From Caballeronia humi (GTDB lineage Bacteria; Pseudomonadota; Gammaproteobacteria; Burkholderiales; Burkholderiaceae), in contig NZ_FCNW02000008.1 of assembly GCF_001544475.1 (NCBI RefSeq), forward strand, positions 1 to 64,000: a DNA stretch of 64,000 nucleotides, given 5' to 3'. Position 1 is the stretch's first letter, and each line of letters starts with the position of its first letter. Positions 1 through 7,602 of this stretch are shown one piece after another. The notes under the pieces are model-generated. The model was given only the letters and a program-made list of their open reading frames with translations. It was not told the DNA's origin and made no database searches. A program made the translations under genes and the position numbers.

Positions 1-192
1 TTGCATGGGACCGCAGTAAGCGCTGAAGCGCTAACTCCGGTCGACCGCTTTGCATGGGACCGCAGTAAGCGCTGAAGTGCTAACTCCGGTCGACCGCTTT
101 GCATGGGACCGCAGTAAGCGCTGAAGCGCTAACTCCGGTCGACCGCTTTGCATGGGACCGCAGTAAGCGCTGAAGCGCTAACTCCGGTCGAC
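1..192 (+). repeat. Tandem 49-bp hairpin repeat, four units, ending at the uraH ribosome binding site
   Basis: Four head-to-tail units start at 1, 50, 99 and 148. They are identical except for one C-to-T change in the second unit (near 78) and a shorter last unit. Each unit starts TTGCATGGGACCGCAG and holds an imperfect inverted repeat centred on AGCGCT-GA-AGCGCT. The array runs off the left edge of the window, so the true copy number is unknown. There are no unique spacers, so it is not a CRISPR array. The same family, on the opposite strand and with different stem bases, occurs at 60787-60936. I do not recognise it as a named element. Confidence 0.9.
156..189 (+). promoter_or_regulatory. 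uraH: Leader hairpin just upstream of the uraH Shine-Dalgarno
   Basis: The last repeat unit forms a 34-nt hairpin. The left arm is GACCGCAGT-A-AGCGCT, the loop is GA, and the right arm is AGCGCT-A-ACTCCGGTC, with only two mismatches. It ends 5 nt before the AGGAG at 195-199, which serves the ATG at 206. That placement, matched exactly at the second locus near 60790, suggests an RNA element acting on translation or message stability. A DNA-binding site cannot be excluded. Confidence 0.55.
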
Positions 193-205
193 ACAGGAGA
201 AAGAC

Positions 206-544
206 ATGGCCGCTGGCATCACAACCCACGTACTCGATGTAGCGCTCGGCAAGCCCGCCGCCGGCATGCAGATCGAACTCTTCGACATGAGCACGCAGCC
301 GCCGAAGCTCATCACCCGCACGCGCTCCAATCGCGACGGTCGCACCGATACGCCGATCCTGCCCGCCGCGCAAGCTCGCGCGGGCGACTTCGAACTACGG
401 TTCTGGGTAGCGGACTACTTCCGGACGCCCGACGTATTCGCGGATGTCGTGCCAGTGCGCTTCACCGTCGCCGATGCGGCGCAGCACTATCACGTGCCGC
501 TGCTGTGCTCGCCGTGGAGCTTCGGGACGTATCGGGGGAGTTGA
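206..544 (+). CDS. uraH: 5-hydroxyisourate hydrolase (transthyretin-like)
   Basis: This 112-residue protein matches the usual length of 5-hydroxyisourate hydrolase. That enzyme hydrolyses the product of urate oxidation to OHCU, the second step of the urate-to-allantoin route in the cytoplasm. Family hallmarks are the N-terminal THVLDVALGKPA stretch with the catalytic His, the central NRDGRT segment, the HYHVPLL strand and the terminal YRGS tetrapeptide typical of transthyretin-like hydrolases. The ATG at 206 is chosen because an AGGAG lies 6 nt upstream. No other urate gene follows, so partners would lie left of the window. Its leader is the hairpin-repeat array. Confidence 0.95.
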   Translation: MAAGITTHVLDVALGKPAAGMQIELFDMSTQPPKLITRTRSNRDGRTDTPILPAAQARAGDFELRFWVADYFRTPDVFADVVPVRFTVADAAQHYHVPLLCSPWSFGTYRGS

Positions 545-593
545 TCGCGTTGCGGATCGCGGTCAATAGACTGATGATTTGCGAGAAACCCTG

Positions 594-633
594 AAAAAAA
601 ACGCGGCTCCCGTTCGCCAGACCGGGAGCCGCG
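594..633 (-). terminator. Rho-independent terminator of the BON-domain gene
   Basis: A perfect 11-bp stem (602-612 with 623-633) has a 10-nt loop and, on the minus strand, is followed by eight T (594-601). It lies 20 nt past the stop codon of the leftward gene at 653-1021. On the plus strand no T-run follows, so it should not terminate uraH. Confidence 0.85.
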
Positions 634-652
634 TGGCCGATGCGTGATCCGC

Positions 653-1021
653 TTACTGCCCGCCTTGATTGATCGACAGCGCATTCTTAACCGAACTCAC
701 GCCGGACACGCCCTTCGCGATCGAGCCGGCCTTGTCGATGTCGGCTGGGTCCGAAACGTGTCCCGCCAGCGATACGGCGCCGCCCTTCGCGAGAACGCTG
801 ATTCCAGCGGTATTGACGCCGCCCTTCGACAACGCCTGCAGCACCTTCTTGCTTAGCGCCCGATTCGCCTTTCTGGCAGTGGACTTCGACGTTCCCGCGC
901 TGGCCGTAGCGCCGGATTGACTCGGCGTTGCCGTTGCATCGCTCGTCTGCGACCAGGCATTGAACGACGCGACGACGATCAAAGCTCCGCCCATCAACTT
1001 GAGTGTCTTGATTGCATTCAT
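653..1021 (-). CDS. BON-domain periplasmic protein (OsmY-like)
   Basis: This 122-residue protein has a classic signal peptide (lysine start, hydrophobic core, cleavage near AWSQT at about residues 23-26), a Ser/Thr/Ala-rich linker to about residue 50, and one BON domain over the last 70 residues. The domain shows the ISVLAKGGAVSLAGHV and VKNALSI patterns. BON domains bind phospholipid surfaces, and single-domain secreted forms such as OsmY are usually induced by osmotic or envelope stress. It is a single gene with its own terminator. The stress role is inferred from family only. Confidence 0.85.
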   Translation of the reverse strand: MNAIKTLKLMGGALIVVASFNAWSQTSDATATPSQSGATASAGTSKSTARKANRALSKKVLQALSKGGVNTAGISVLAKGGAVSLAGHVSDPADIDKAGSIAKGVSGVSSVKNALSINQGGQ

Positions 1022-1242
1022 TGTTCGCTCCGGTGAGTGCGAGCCGCGCGTTCGTGGCGACTCTTGCGGGGATGGACGATCGTTCGATATCGCGCCTCAT
1101 TTCAATGGATCGAGCGCGCGATGCTCAACGCGCAATCTGCTCCCGTTTTAGCAGCAGCGCCATGAGACTTTAGTCCAATAGACGGACGGAAGCGAGCGTG
1201 CAAGTGTCTCCGGTCGCGGATAGGGACGGGATAAGCGTCTAT

Positions 1243-1764
1243 TCAGACGCCGTGAGCTTGACTGTAGTCGGCGGCGTTCGGATCGAATGTCTTCGCAGCA
1301 CTGAGGCGCTCCTGACACAGCGTCACCGCCTCGACCAGTTTCGCGCGAAGCTGATCGACGTCGTGGATGCCGGGCAAACGCCGCACAGGATGAGCCAGAT
1401 CGTCGGTGGTCAGGATGATCGAGCCGGCACCGAACATACGCAGCCACCACGGATGAATCGACGTGATGGTCTGAACGCGCGAAAGCTCGAGAATCGACGA
1501 GCGGCGATTGAAGATGCCCTGCGTCCAGGTGATCCGCGCGGTATCGATGACGATCCGCGTGAAGGCCGTCTTGCTGAACGGAAAGGCGACACCGATCAAC
1601 ACCGCTCCGGCTTGCGCGAGCAACACGGGCCAGTGAAGCGGAAAGGAACCCGACAAGCAAAGATGGATGCCGCCGATCACAGCCATGACAGCGATGCCTT
1701 TGAGGAGCGCCGGAAGGTTACAGGCCTGCGACGGCGCGCCGCTGAAAATCACCTGATTGGCCAT
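1243..1764 (-). CDS. Membrane protein with a bacterial PH domain (bPH2/YdbT type)
   Basis: The protein has 173 residues from an ATG with AGGGGA 8 nt upstream; an in-frame ATG nine codons earlier is less likely. Two hydrophobic segments in the first 70 residues form a hairpin in the membrane. A DUF304/bPH2 domain follows, recognised by the order ITWTQGIFNRRSSILELSRV, a GAGSIILTT strand and the closing LPGIHDVDQLRAKL helix. Such proteins are widespread and of unknown biochemical role. It stands alone on the minus strand, so context adds little. Confidence 0.75.
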   Translation of the reverse strand: MANQVIFSGAPSQACNLPALLKGIAVMAVIGGIHLCLSGSFPLHWPVLLAQAGAVLIGVAFPFSKTAFTRIVIDTARITWTQGIFNRRSSILELSRVQTITSIHPWWLRMFGAGSIILTTDDLAHPVRRLPGIHDVDQLRAKLVEAVTLCQERLSAAKTFDPNAADYSQAHGV

Positions 1765-1921
1765 CGCATAGTCCCCTTTATCGTGATGCACGGTCGTGTT
1801 CTTTCGTCGGCTGCGTACGGTGGGTGTGAACGCTTTGTAGCCATTGCGGCACGCCTCGACACCATTGCCGACGATCCGTCAAGTATAGCCTTAACGACGA
1901 AGACCGTCCCCGGGCGCGCCT

Positions 1922-2397
1922 CTAGAAGCCGAAACTGCTCGGCCCCGGATGATCTTCAGGGCGCGCTCCGAGCGCCCAAAAAAACTTGCGGTCGCTTTCG
2001 TGAATCGGCATGTCGTTGATGCATGCGTGGCGCACGGCCATCAGCCCGGTTTCATCGAACTGCCACATCTCGTTGCCGAACGATCGGAACCAGTGACCCG
2101 AATCGTCGTGCCATTCGTACGCAAACCGGACGGCGATGCGATTGTCCGTGAACGCCCACAGTTCCTTGATCAATCGATACTCCAGTTCGCGGTCCCATTT
2201 TCGCCGCAGAAACGGAACGATCTGCTCGCGGCCGGTGACAAATTCAGCGCGGTTGCGCCATTTGCTGTCCACGGAGTATGCGAGCGAGACGTTCTCGGGT
2301 TGCGCGAGTTCCAGCCGTTTTCGCCAGCACGCACTTTTTGCGCGGCGGTTTCGAGCGTGAATGGAGGAAAGGGAGGAATTGGGCTATTGGCTGACAT
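1922..2397 (-). pseudogene. DUF1348 (SnoaL/NTF2-like) gene broken by a one-base frameshift
   Basis: The two halves of a DUF1348 protein lie in different minus-strand frames. The N-terminal half starts [18 protein letters not shown] and runs to WNSRNP; the rest runs from [19 protein letters not shown] to the C-terminal GARPEDHPG. The codons for P and E share base 2296, so a single missing base restores one 158-residue frame. The span of 476 bases is one short of a multiple of three. Both halves look conserved, so this is either a very recent mutation or a sequencing error beside a CCC run. DUF1348 proteins have an NTF2-like fold and no firmly assigned function. Confidence 0.85.
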
Positions 2398-2453
2398 AGA
2401 AGCGCCAGTTGGTTGAATCGTCGTCGCATCGCGCGGCGAGTGAAACGTGTTGC

Positions 2454-2909
2454 TCAAGCCGCTTGAGTTTCAGACTTGCACGATGGCGCACCGGTCGCAG
2501 GGTCGATCAACACGGCCTCGTGCAACACGGACTGCAGAATCATCGCTCCCGCATTCAGCGGCAAGGTGCGATAGGGACGCGGCTTGTAGATCGCATCACC
2601 CGGAGCGATCGTCAGTCCGCTCATCACGCAGGTGCCGGCCACGCGCGCACGGCTCGCGTGCCAGACCTGATCGCCGTAGGAACAAAGCGTCGAGCTGCGC
2701 CATGCAACGGTCGCGGTTGATTGCGTCGGCCGGTCGAGCACCTGGACTTGCGCCTCGAAACGCTGCCCCGCGACTGCCGGCTGGCCGCCTTTGCGTCCGA
2801 ATCGTACGGCGGTCGCGGCTTGTTGATCGACGCCCGTGCCGTCCGATATCGCGGACAGCAAGCCGAGGGTTCGTAACCACGGATCGGTGAAACTCGCATC
2901 GTCCAGCAT
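2454..2909 (-). CDS. Conserved Burkholderia-type protein, probably DUF3331
   Basis: The protein has 151 residues and starts at the ATG after AGGAGAG (9 nt spacing). The middle shows a treble-clef-like arrangement with cysteines in TLCSYGDQVWHA and AGTCVMSGLTIAPGDAIYKP, which I associate with DUF3331, found mostly in Burkholderia relatives. A GTCVMSG knuckle followed by a GD-aromatic-P motif suggests a small metal-binding or degenerate zinc-ribbon fold, but the function is unknown. It lies 50 bp downstream of the AraC gene on the same strand, so the two may be co-transcribed. Confidence 0.6.
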   Translation of the reverse strand: MLDDASFTDPWLRTLGLLSAISDGTGVDQQAATAVRFGRKGGQPAVAGQRFEAQVQVLDRPTQSTATVAWRSSTLCSYGDQVWHASRARVAGTCVMSGLTIAPGDAIYKPRPYRTLPLNAGAMILQSVLHEAVLIDPATGAPSCKSETQAA

Positions 2910-2959
2910 GTTCGCTCTCTCCTGTTCCAGTAGGACCGCTTGACCTTCGACGCTCACGC

Positions 2960-3904
2960 TTACCGGTCGATGTTCTCCTTCATCCGCCAGTTGGAAGGCG
3001 TGTCGCCGACCAGCCGCTTGAACACCGTCGTGAAGTGCGCCTGCGAGCGGAAGCCGCAGCTCAGCGCGACGTCCAGAACGTTGTGCTTCGAAGTGAGCAA
3101 AAGATGCTGCGCGTGCTCGATCCGGCGACGCGTCAGATATTCGTGCGGACGCATCCCCGTCGTACGGCGAAACTGCGAGGCGAAGTGCATGCGCGTGAGA
3201 CCCGTGCTGCTGGCGATGTCCGCGAGTCCGATCGGTTCGGCGAGGTGCGCATCGACGTATTCGATCGCGCGGCTCAGACGCCATGACGGCAGCGGGCTCG
3301 CCTCGCGTGTCCGGCGCTCCGCGAGCGTGAAGTGACGCGCGACCACGCGTGATACGACCGCGAGACTCACGCTGTCCGTGAAGACCTTGCCGAGCGCGGC
3401 ATCATCCGATTGCGAGACCGCGAGCGCCTGCCCGAGACGTTCGAGCGCGGGATCACGCACAAGCCTGGGATCGTCGATGCGGATATCGCCTGCATGTACA
3501 CGGCCGAACATGTCTTCGTAGCATTCGGCGAGTACCTGCTGCGAGACAAAAAGATGCAATACGTCGGCAGACGATTCGAACTCGGCGCTGCAGGCCACGT
3601 CCGGCGCCGTCACCTGAACGGCGCCCGCTGCGACCCGGCCGCGCACGAGCGGCGCGCCCTCATGCTTGAACGTCAACGACGCGCACTTGAGGTTCATCGC
3701 GATGCAATGGTGTTCGGCGTTGCCCGGATTCACGACCCTCAGCGGGTGCGCCACGTTCCGCGTCCAGCGAGAGACAACGATGTTGGACGGCGACTGTGGA
3801 TCGACGGGACGGCGCCATTGATGCTCGATGCCGATCGGGCTGGCCCTTCTCGTCGGTGCGACATCCACGGCGGCGTCGGGAAGAAAAGTCATCGAGCTGG
3901 TCAT
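2960..3904 (-). CDS. AraC-family transcriptional regulator
   Basis: The protein has about 314 residues. The C-terminal 100 residues form the double helix-turn-helix of AraC/XylS regulators: RAIEYVDAHLAEPIGLADIA, MHFASQFRRTTGMRPHEYL, and the second helix pair ending in the signature VALSCGFRSQAHFTTVFKR. The N-terminal two thirds resembles the AraC_binding_2 ligand domain seen with catabolic regulators such as XylS. The ATG at 3904 is preferred over a TTG at 3964. Upstream lie two copies of a direct-repeat motif, suggesting autoregulation. The effector is not predictable. Confidence 0.9.
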   Translation of the reverse strand: MTSSMTFLPDAAVDVAPTRRASPIGIEHQWRRPVDPQSPSNIVVSRWTRNVAHPLRVVNPGNAEHHCIAMNLKCASLTFKHEGAPLVRGRVAAGAVQVTAPDVACSAEFESSADVLHLFVSQQVLAECYEDMFGRVHAGDIRIDDPRLVRDPALERLGQALAVSQSDDAALGKVFTDSVSLAVVSRVVARHFTLAERRTREASPLPSWRLSRAIEYVDAHLAEPIGLADIASSTGLTRMHFASQFRRTTGMRPHEYLTRRRIEHAQHLLLTSKHNVLDVALSCGFRSQAHFTTVFKRLVGDTPSNWRMKENIDR

Positions 3905-3973
3905 GATCTGGTCGTCCGGTTGAGTAGGTCGGGGTTGCGACGACTCCAAGGTATCGCAGGGCAAACGCGGCGC

Positions 3974-4103
3974 CCATCCCTACCTTAGGTTGACTCTCGT
4001 GACCAATGGTTGGGGCGACTCATATTCAGGTTTAGTCTTGCGGCTTTAGCGGGCTGCGGCGCGGGATGAATAAAGCCCAGACAGAGTCATACTCAGGTAT
4101 AGG
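3974..4103 (-). promoter_or_regulatory. Promoter region of the AraC gene with two copies of a repeated operator-like motif
   Basis: Copy 1 is GACTCATATTCAGGTTTAG at 4017 and copy 2 is AGTCATACTCAGGTATAGG at 4085; the shared core is TCATA-Y-TCAGGT. A block CCATCCCTAC at 3974-3983 lies exactly 33 bp before copy 1. The same block, the same 33-bp gap and the same core recur at 7307-7368. Direct repeats of this size are usual for AraC-family binding sites, so autoregulation is a reasonable inference. Confidence 0.5.
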
Positions 4104-4113
4104 TTCCAAACGC

Positions 4114-4148
4114 AAAACGCCGCTCTGTCTCGACTGGAGCGGCGTTTT
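4114..4148 (-). terminator. Terminator after the alpha/beta hydrolase gene
   Basis: A perfect 12-bp stem (AAAACGCCGCTC at 4114-4125 with GAGCGGCGTTTT at 4137-4148) has an 11-nt loop. It is A-rich on one side and T-rich on the other, so it could work in both directions. It lies 16 bp past the hydrolase stop codon and insulates that gene from the AraC promoter region. Confidence 0.85.
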
Positions 4149-4164
4149 CCTTCAACAAATGTAG

Positions 4165-4986
4165 CTACGACCGGATGAACTCCAGCAAGTCCGCGTTCAC
4201 GCGATCCGCATGCGTCGTACACATCCCATGCGGCGCGCCCGCATAAATCTTAAGCTTCGCATTCGGCATGAACTTCGCCGACAGCTTGCCCGAATCGTCG
4301 AGCGGAACGATCTGGTCGTCGTCGCCCTGAAGGACGAGCGCCGGCACGGTGATCTTCTTCAAATCTTCCGTGAAATCGGTTTCTGAAAACGCTTTCACGC
4401 AGTCGTACAAGCCCTTGATCGAGCCTTGCATACCGAGCAGCCAGAACGAGTCGATCGTGCCTTGCGAAACCCTGGCATCCGGCCGATTAAAACCGTAAAA
4501 GGGCAGCGCCAGGTCCTTGAAGAACTGCGAGCGATTGTCGTGGACGCCGTGGCGAATATCGTCGAATACGGAGAGCGGCAAACCGCCCGGATTCGCTTCC
4601 GTCTTCAGCATGACCGGCGGCACGGAAGCGATGAGCACCGCCTTCGCCACGCGCTTCGTCCCATGACGGCCGATATAGCGCACCACTTCGCCGCCGCCGG
4701 TCGAATGGCCGACCATTACGATGTTCTTCAGATCGAGCGACTCGATCAGTTCCGCGAGGTCGTCCGCATAGGTGTTCATCTCGTTGCCGTTCCACGGCTG
4801 CGACGAACGCCCGTGGCCGCGGCGGTCATGCGCGATCACGCGATAGCCGCGCTCGGCGAGATACATCATCTGTGCGTCCCAGGCGTCCGCGTCGAGCGGC
4901 CAGCCGTGCGAGAACGTGATCGGCTGGCCCGTGCCCCAATCCTTGTAATAGATCTCCGTGCCGTCCCTGGTTGTGAAGTAAGCCAT
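4165..4986 (-). CDS. Alpha/beta hydrolase, non-heme haloperoxidase/arylesterase type
   Basis: This 273-residue protein has the length and motif order of cofactor-free haloperoxidases: an [12 protein letters not shown] oxyanion region, [13 protein letters not shown], the nucleophile elbow GHSTGGG with Ser95, the acid in GDDDQIVP (Asp224) and the base in GAPHGM (His253). These enzymes are mainly esterases, with perhydrolysis and halide oxidation as side activities. No signal peptide is present, so it is cytoplasmic. The ATG has an AGGAG 8-9 nt upstream. It is flanked by its own terminator and is probably a single-gene unit. Natural substrate unknown. Confidence 0.9.
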   Translation of the reverse strand: MAYFTTRDGTEIYYKDWGTGQPITFSHGWPLDADAWDAQMMYLAERGYRVIAHDRRGHGRSSQPWNGNEMNTYADDLAELIESLDLKNIVMVGHSTGGGEVVRYIGRHGTKRVAKAVLIASVPPVMLKTEANPGGLPLSVFDDIRHGVHDNRSQFFKDLALPFYGFNRPDARVSQGTIDSFWLLGMQGSIKGLYDCVKAFSETDFTEDLKKITVPALVLQGDDDQIVPLDDSGKLSAKFMPNAKLKIYAGAPHGMCTTHADRVNADLLEFIRS

Positions 4987-5160
4987 CTCTACTGCTCCTT
5001 TCGGTCTGGTTGAACGCCATGCGCCGTCGTGGCATGCGTGACAGTGAGTATTCGCGACGGCCAGGAGACGCCTGTTTCATATCGCCCGGATTGTTTGGAT
5101 TCGCACGCTCGAACTCGTCGCTTGTTTCGTTGAAGGTCATCGTGCGAATCGGCAACGACA

Positions 5161-5655
5161 GTGCTTCAGGCTGAAGTGGTCAACGCAAGCGACAACGCGC
5201 AGGCAAGCGAAGCCGTTCTCGAAGTGGTGCGCCTGGCGATGCGCAGCGATCTCGCCCGCCACTACTTCCTGGTGCGTGCGCTGGAGATCCAGAAGAAGTT
5301 CCTCGACGACAGCGTCACCGCTTACGCCGCTGCGTTCAGGATTCTCCAGCAGCAAGTGGCCGACGGCGCGATCGACGCTTCCGCCGCCGCGCAAGCGCAA
5401 ACGCAACGCGAAAGCACCCGCTTGCAGGCCACCGACATCGACGTTCAAATCGCGCAGACGACGCATGCGATCGCGATCGCTGATCGGCGTGCCGGCATCG
5501 TCGTTTTCATTGCCGCCGAAGATCGAGACGACGGCCGTGCCGCAGATTCCCGCAGGCGTGCCTTCGAAACTGCTGGAGCGGCGGCCGGATATCGCGGCGG
5601 CCGAGCGGCGCGTAGCCGCGGCGAATGCGCAGATCGGTCAGGCAAATGCGGCGTT
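5161..5655 (+). pseudogene. Remnant of a NodT-family outer membrane efflux lipoprotein
   Basis: The middle of an RND-pump outer membrane factor is recognisable in two plus-strand frames. The first covers [20 protein letters not shown] through the repeat helix with [14 protein letters not shown]. After a frameshift near 5477 the second continues [13 protein letters not shown] and [20 protein letters not shown] to QANAAF near 5655. The signal peptide and first beta-barrel half are missing at the left end, and the last third is lost before the ClC gene. No inner membrane or periplasmic pump genes are nearby. It is a decaying fragment and cannot yield a working channel. Confidence 0.8.
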
Positions 5656-5764
5656 CTGGAAGCGCAGATTCAGGCGCGGCGACTGGCGGCGAGCGTGGTG
5701 TTGGCGACAGCGTTTGGTGGCGGACGGGATCGGGCAGCACCGGATTCATCGGCGGAAAGATTGC

Positions 5765-7057
5765 TCAGGCCACGACGCTATTTCGCACGCGTGCCGCTAC
5801 GACGCCACTCACGCATTCCGACGCAGCCACCGACCCCGCAACCGCAATCAACACCGGGATCAAAAATGCCTGACTCGGCTGCGTGAATTCGAAGATCAGC
5901 GTGACCGCTGTCAACGGTACGCGCATCGAGGAAGCAAGGAACGCCGCCGCACCGATCACGGCGAACGCGCCGAGCGGCGTGCCCGGCAAGAGCATCGACC
6001 ATGCGCCGCCCAGCACGATCGCCAGCAGCGCGCCGTTGCACAATCCAGGCGTCAGCAAGCCGCCCTCTGCACCGGCGCGGAGACTCGTCCATGTGATCAG
6101 CACGCGCAGCATCAACAGGATAGCGGCGAGGCGCAACGGTATGGAACCATCGAAGCCTACTTGCGCGGGCCCCTTGCCGTTGCCGAGTAGTATCGGGAAT
6201 TGCGTCGCAAGCAGGCCGATGAAGAGAAAGTTGAGAGCGCACAGGAACGGCAGCCAGTTACCACGCGGAGCGTTAGCGCGCGCTGAACCGGTGATCCGCG
6301 TAAATTGATACGCCGCGAGACCGATAAGCGGCCCGGCCAGCGCCGACCAGATCATCAGCGAAGGCGTGGCTGCATAGTGCGGCACCGCGTACTGCGGCAA
6401 GTCGCCGAGACCCAGTCGCGCGACGAGCGCCGCGATCACCGACGTGACGACCGCAGGCACCAGCGCACGCCAGCCAAAACTAACGAGCAATCCTTCAAGG
6501 ACATAAAGCGCGCCTGCGACGGGCACGTTGTAGACGGCTGCGAGCCCCGCCCCCGCGCCACAAGCCACCATCACCTTCGATTCGTCTGACGTGAGCCGCG
6601 CCCATGAACACAGCTTGCCCGCGATCATCGCGGCCACTTCGCGCGGTGCGACTTCGCGTCCGAGCGGCGACCCGAGCGCAACCGTCACGATCTGCAGCAA
6701 CGCATGACAAGTCGTCGCGACGACAGGCATGCGCGGATCGTTGCCCTTCACCGCACGCGCGATGCTGACGAGCGGCCGGCACCAGCGATACACCGCCCAC
6801 CAGCCGACTCCCGCGAGCAAACCGCAGACGCCGAGCACAGCCACGCGACGCAGCGGGCTGGCCGCCTCGACGCCGTCGAGGAAGCTCTCGCCGTGAAAGA
6901 GCGACGCGAAGCCGTAGCCATACGCGAGATGCTGGATCGCGTGCAACAGCGCGGCGAGCCCCAGCCCGCTGAGACCACCAGCGAGCCCTGTCAAGCCGAC
7001 GACAACGCCCCACCGCAACGCATGGCTAACAGCAAACGGTCCGGATGCGGGTTGCAC
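5765..7057 (-). CDS. ClC-family chloride channel or Cl-/H+ antiporter
   Basis: This 430-residue protein has about ten membrane segments and the ClC filter motifs in order: [12 protein letters not shown] at residues 129-140, carrying the gating glutamate (Glu135) in a variant of GREGP; the internal helix around [19 protein letters not shown]; and a late [10 protein letters not shown]. The start is a GTG with GGGAG 8 nt upstream. The motif variant (VA for GP after the gating Glu) is seen in some bacterial branches. It begins 13 bp after the stop of an esterase remnant. Channel versus antiporter activity cannot be decided here. Confidence 0.9.
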   Translation of the reverse strand: MQPASGPFAVSHALRWGVVVGLTGLAGGLSGLGLAALLHAIQHLAYGYGFASLFHGESFLDGVEAASPLRRVAVLGVCGLLAGVGWWAVYRWCRPLVSIARAVKGNDPRMPVVATTCHALLQIVTVALGSPLGREVAPREVAAMIAGKLCSWARLTSDESKVMVACGAGAGLAAVYNVPVAGALYVLEGLLVSFGWRALVPAVVTSVIAALVARLGLGDLPQYAVPHYAATPSLMIWSALAGPLIGLAAYQFTRITGSARANAPRGNWLPFLCALNFLFIGLLATQFPILLGNGKGPAQVGFDGSIPLRLAAILLMLRVLITWTSLRAGAEGGLLTPGLCNGALLAIVLGGAWSMLLPGTPLGAFAVIGAAAFLASSMRVPLTAVTLIFEFTQPSQAFLIPVLIAVAGSVAASECVSGVVAARVRNSVVA

Positions 7058-7069
7058 GCTCGACGCTCC

Positions 7070-7198
7070 CTATGTCGTTAACGCCTGATTCAGCATGCTG
7101 CCCGCCAGCGCCGCCAGCGTGTCGCGCAGCGGGTTCAGCATCATGAAATCATGCATCGTACCGAGGAAGCGCACCGCCGTCACGTTCACGCCCGCGTA
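7070..7198 (-). pseudogene. C-terminal fragment of an acetyl-esterase/lipase (HSL-like)
   Basis: Forty-two codons ending in TAG encode AGVNVTAVRFLGTMHDFMML followed by an LRDTLAALAG helix. This is the characteristic end of alpha/beta-hydrolase-3 esterases, in which the catalytic His of the HDF motif is the last triad member. The nucleophile and acid parts are absent, and the frame opens at about 7198 without a start. Upstream is a copy of the operator block also found before the AraC gene, hinting that the intact esterase was once controlled by that regulator. Confidence 0.75.
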
Positions 7199-7602
7199 TG
7201 GCCAACCTCATCCGGCCGTTATCAAACCTGTATCTGGCCGTCATGGTGCGTTGACATGACGCTGCACGGCGGGTCCATTCAAAGTAGCGAATCGGTATCG
7301 CCAGAACCATCCCTACGTTCGTTCGCACGACGCTGCGATTGGTTTGTCCGACTCATATGCAGGTGTGGGTTCTTCGCGGCGTCACGCGCATTCGCGACCT
7401 CACACTCAGGTACGTTTCCATCATGCAGCCGGCTGTCATGTCGAGTCGTTCGTAGGTGGTTCGTCATCGACGATTCTTTAATGTGCGGTCATTGCGGCAA
7501 GAGTTGCCATGAACCCGCATTGAACTGAGTGACAGTGAATACGATCGAGTGGCCCGAGACAACTCAGCGCGACCTTGAGCGTTGCCATCGCGCGTCCGCG
7601 CT
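7199..7602. other. Non-coding stretch between the esterase fragment and a LysR gene
   Basis: No credible gene was seen. It holds the operator-like block at 7307-7416. The rest may be what remains of the lost 5' part of the esterase region. Confidence 0.6.
7307..7416 (-). promoter_or_regulatory. Second copy of the AraC-type operator block
   Basis: CCATCCCTAC at 7307-7316 is followed after 33 bp by GACTCATATGCAGGTGTGG at 7350, and a weaker copy CTCACACTCAGGTACG starts at 7399. Order, orientation and the 33-bp gap match 3974-4035, although most bases in the gap differ, which argues for selection on the motifs. The second motif copy is 50 bp from the first here and 70 bp in the other locus. Confidence 0.5.

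Noticed and set aside
1-192. CRISPR-like tandem repeat
   Set aside because: Units abut with no unique spacers and no cas gene is present; the units contain a strong hairpin and lead into a ribosome site.
148-594. 148-codon plus-strand frame starting in the last repeat unit
   Set aside because: It overlaps uraH in another frame, has low-complexity Arg/Ala/His content and no family resemblance, whereas uraH is a clear match.
5013-5155. Short minus-strand frame upstream of the alpha/beta hydrolase
   Set aside because: It has no plausible ribosome site or family and runs into the start of the hydrolase in another frame; it is more likely leader sequence.
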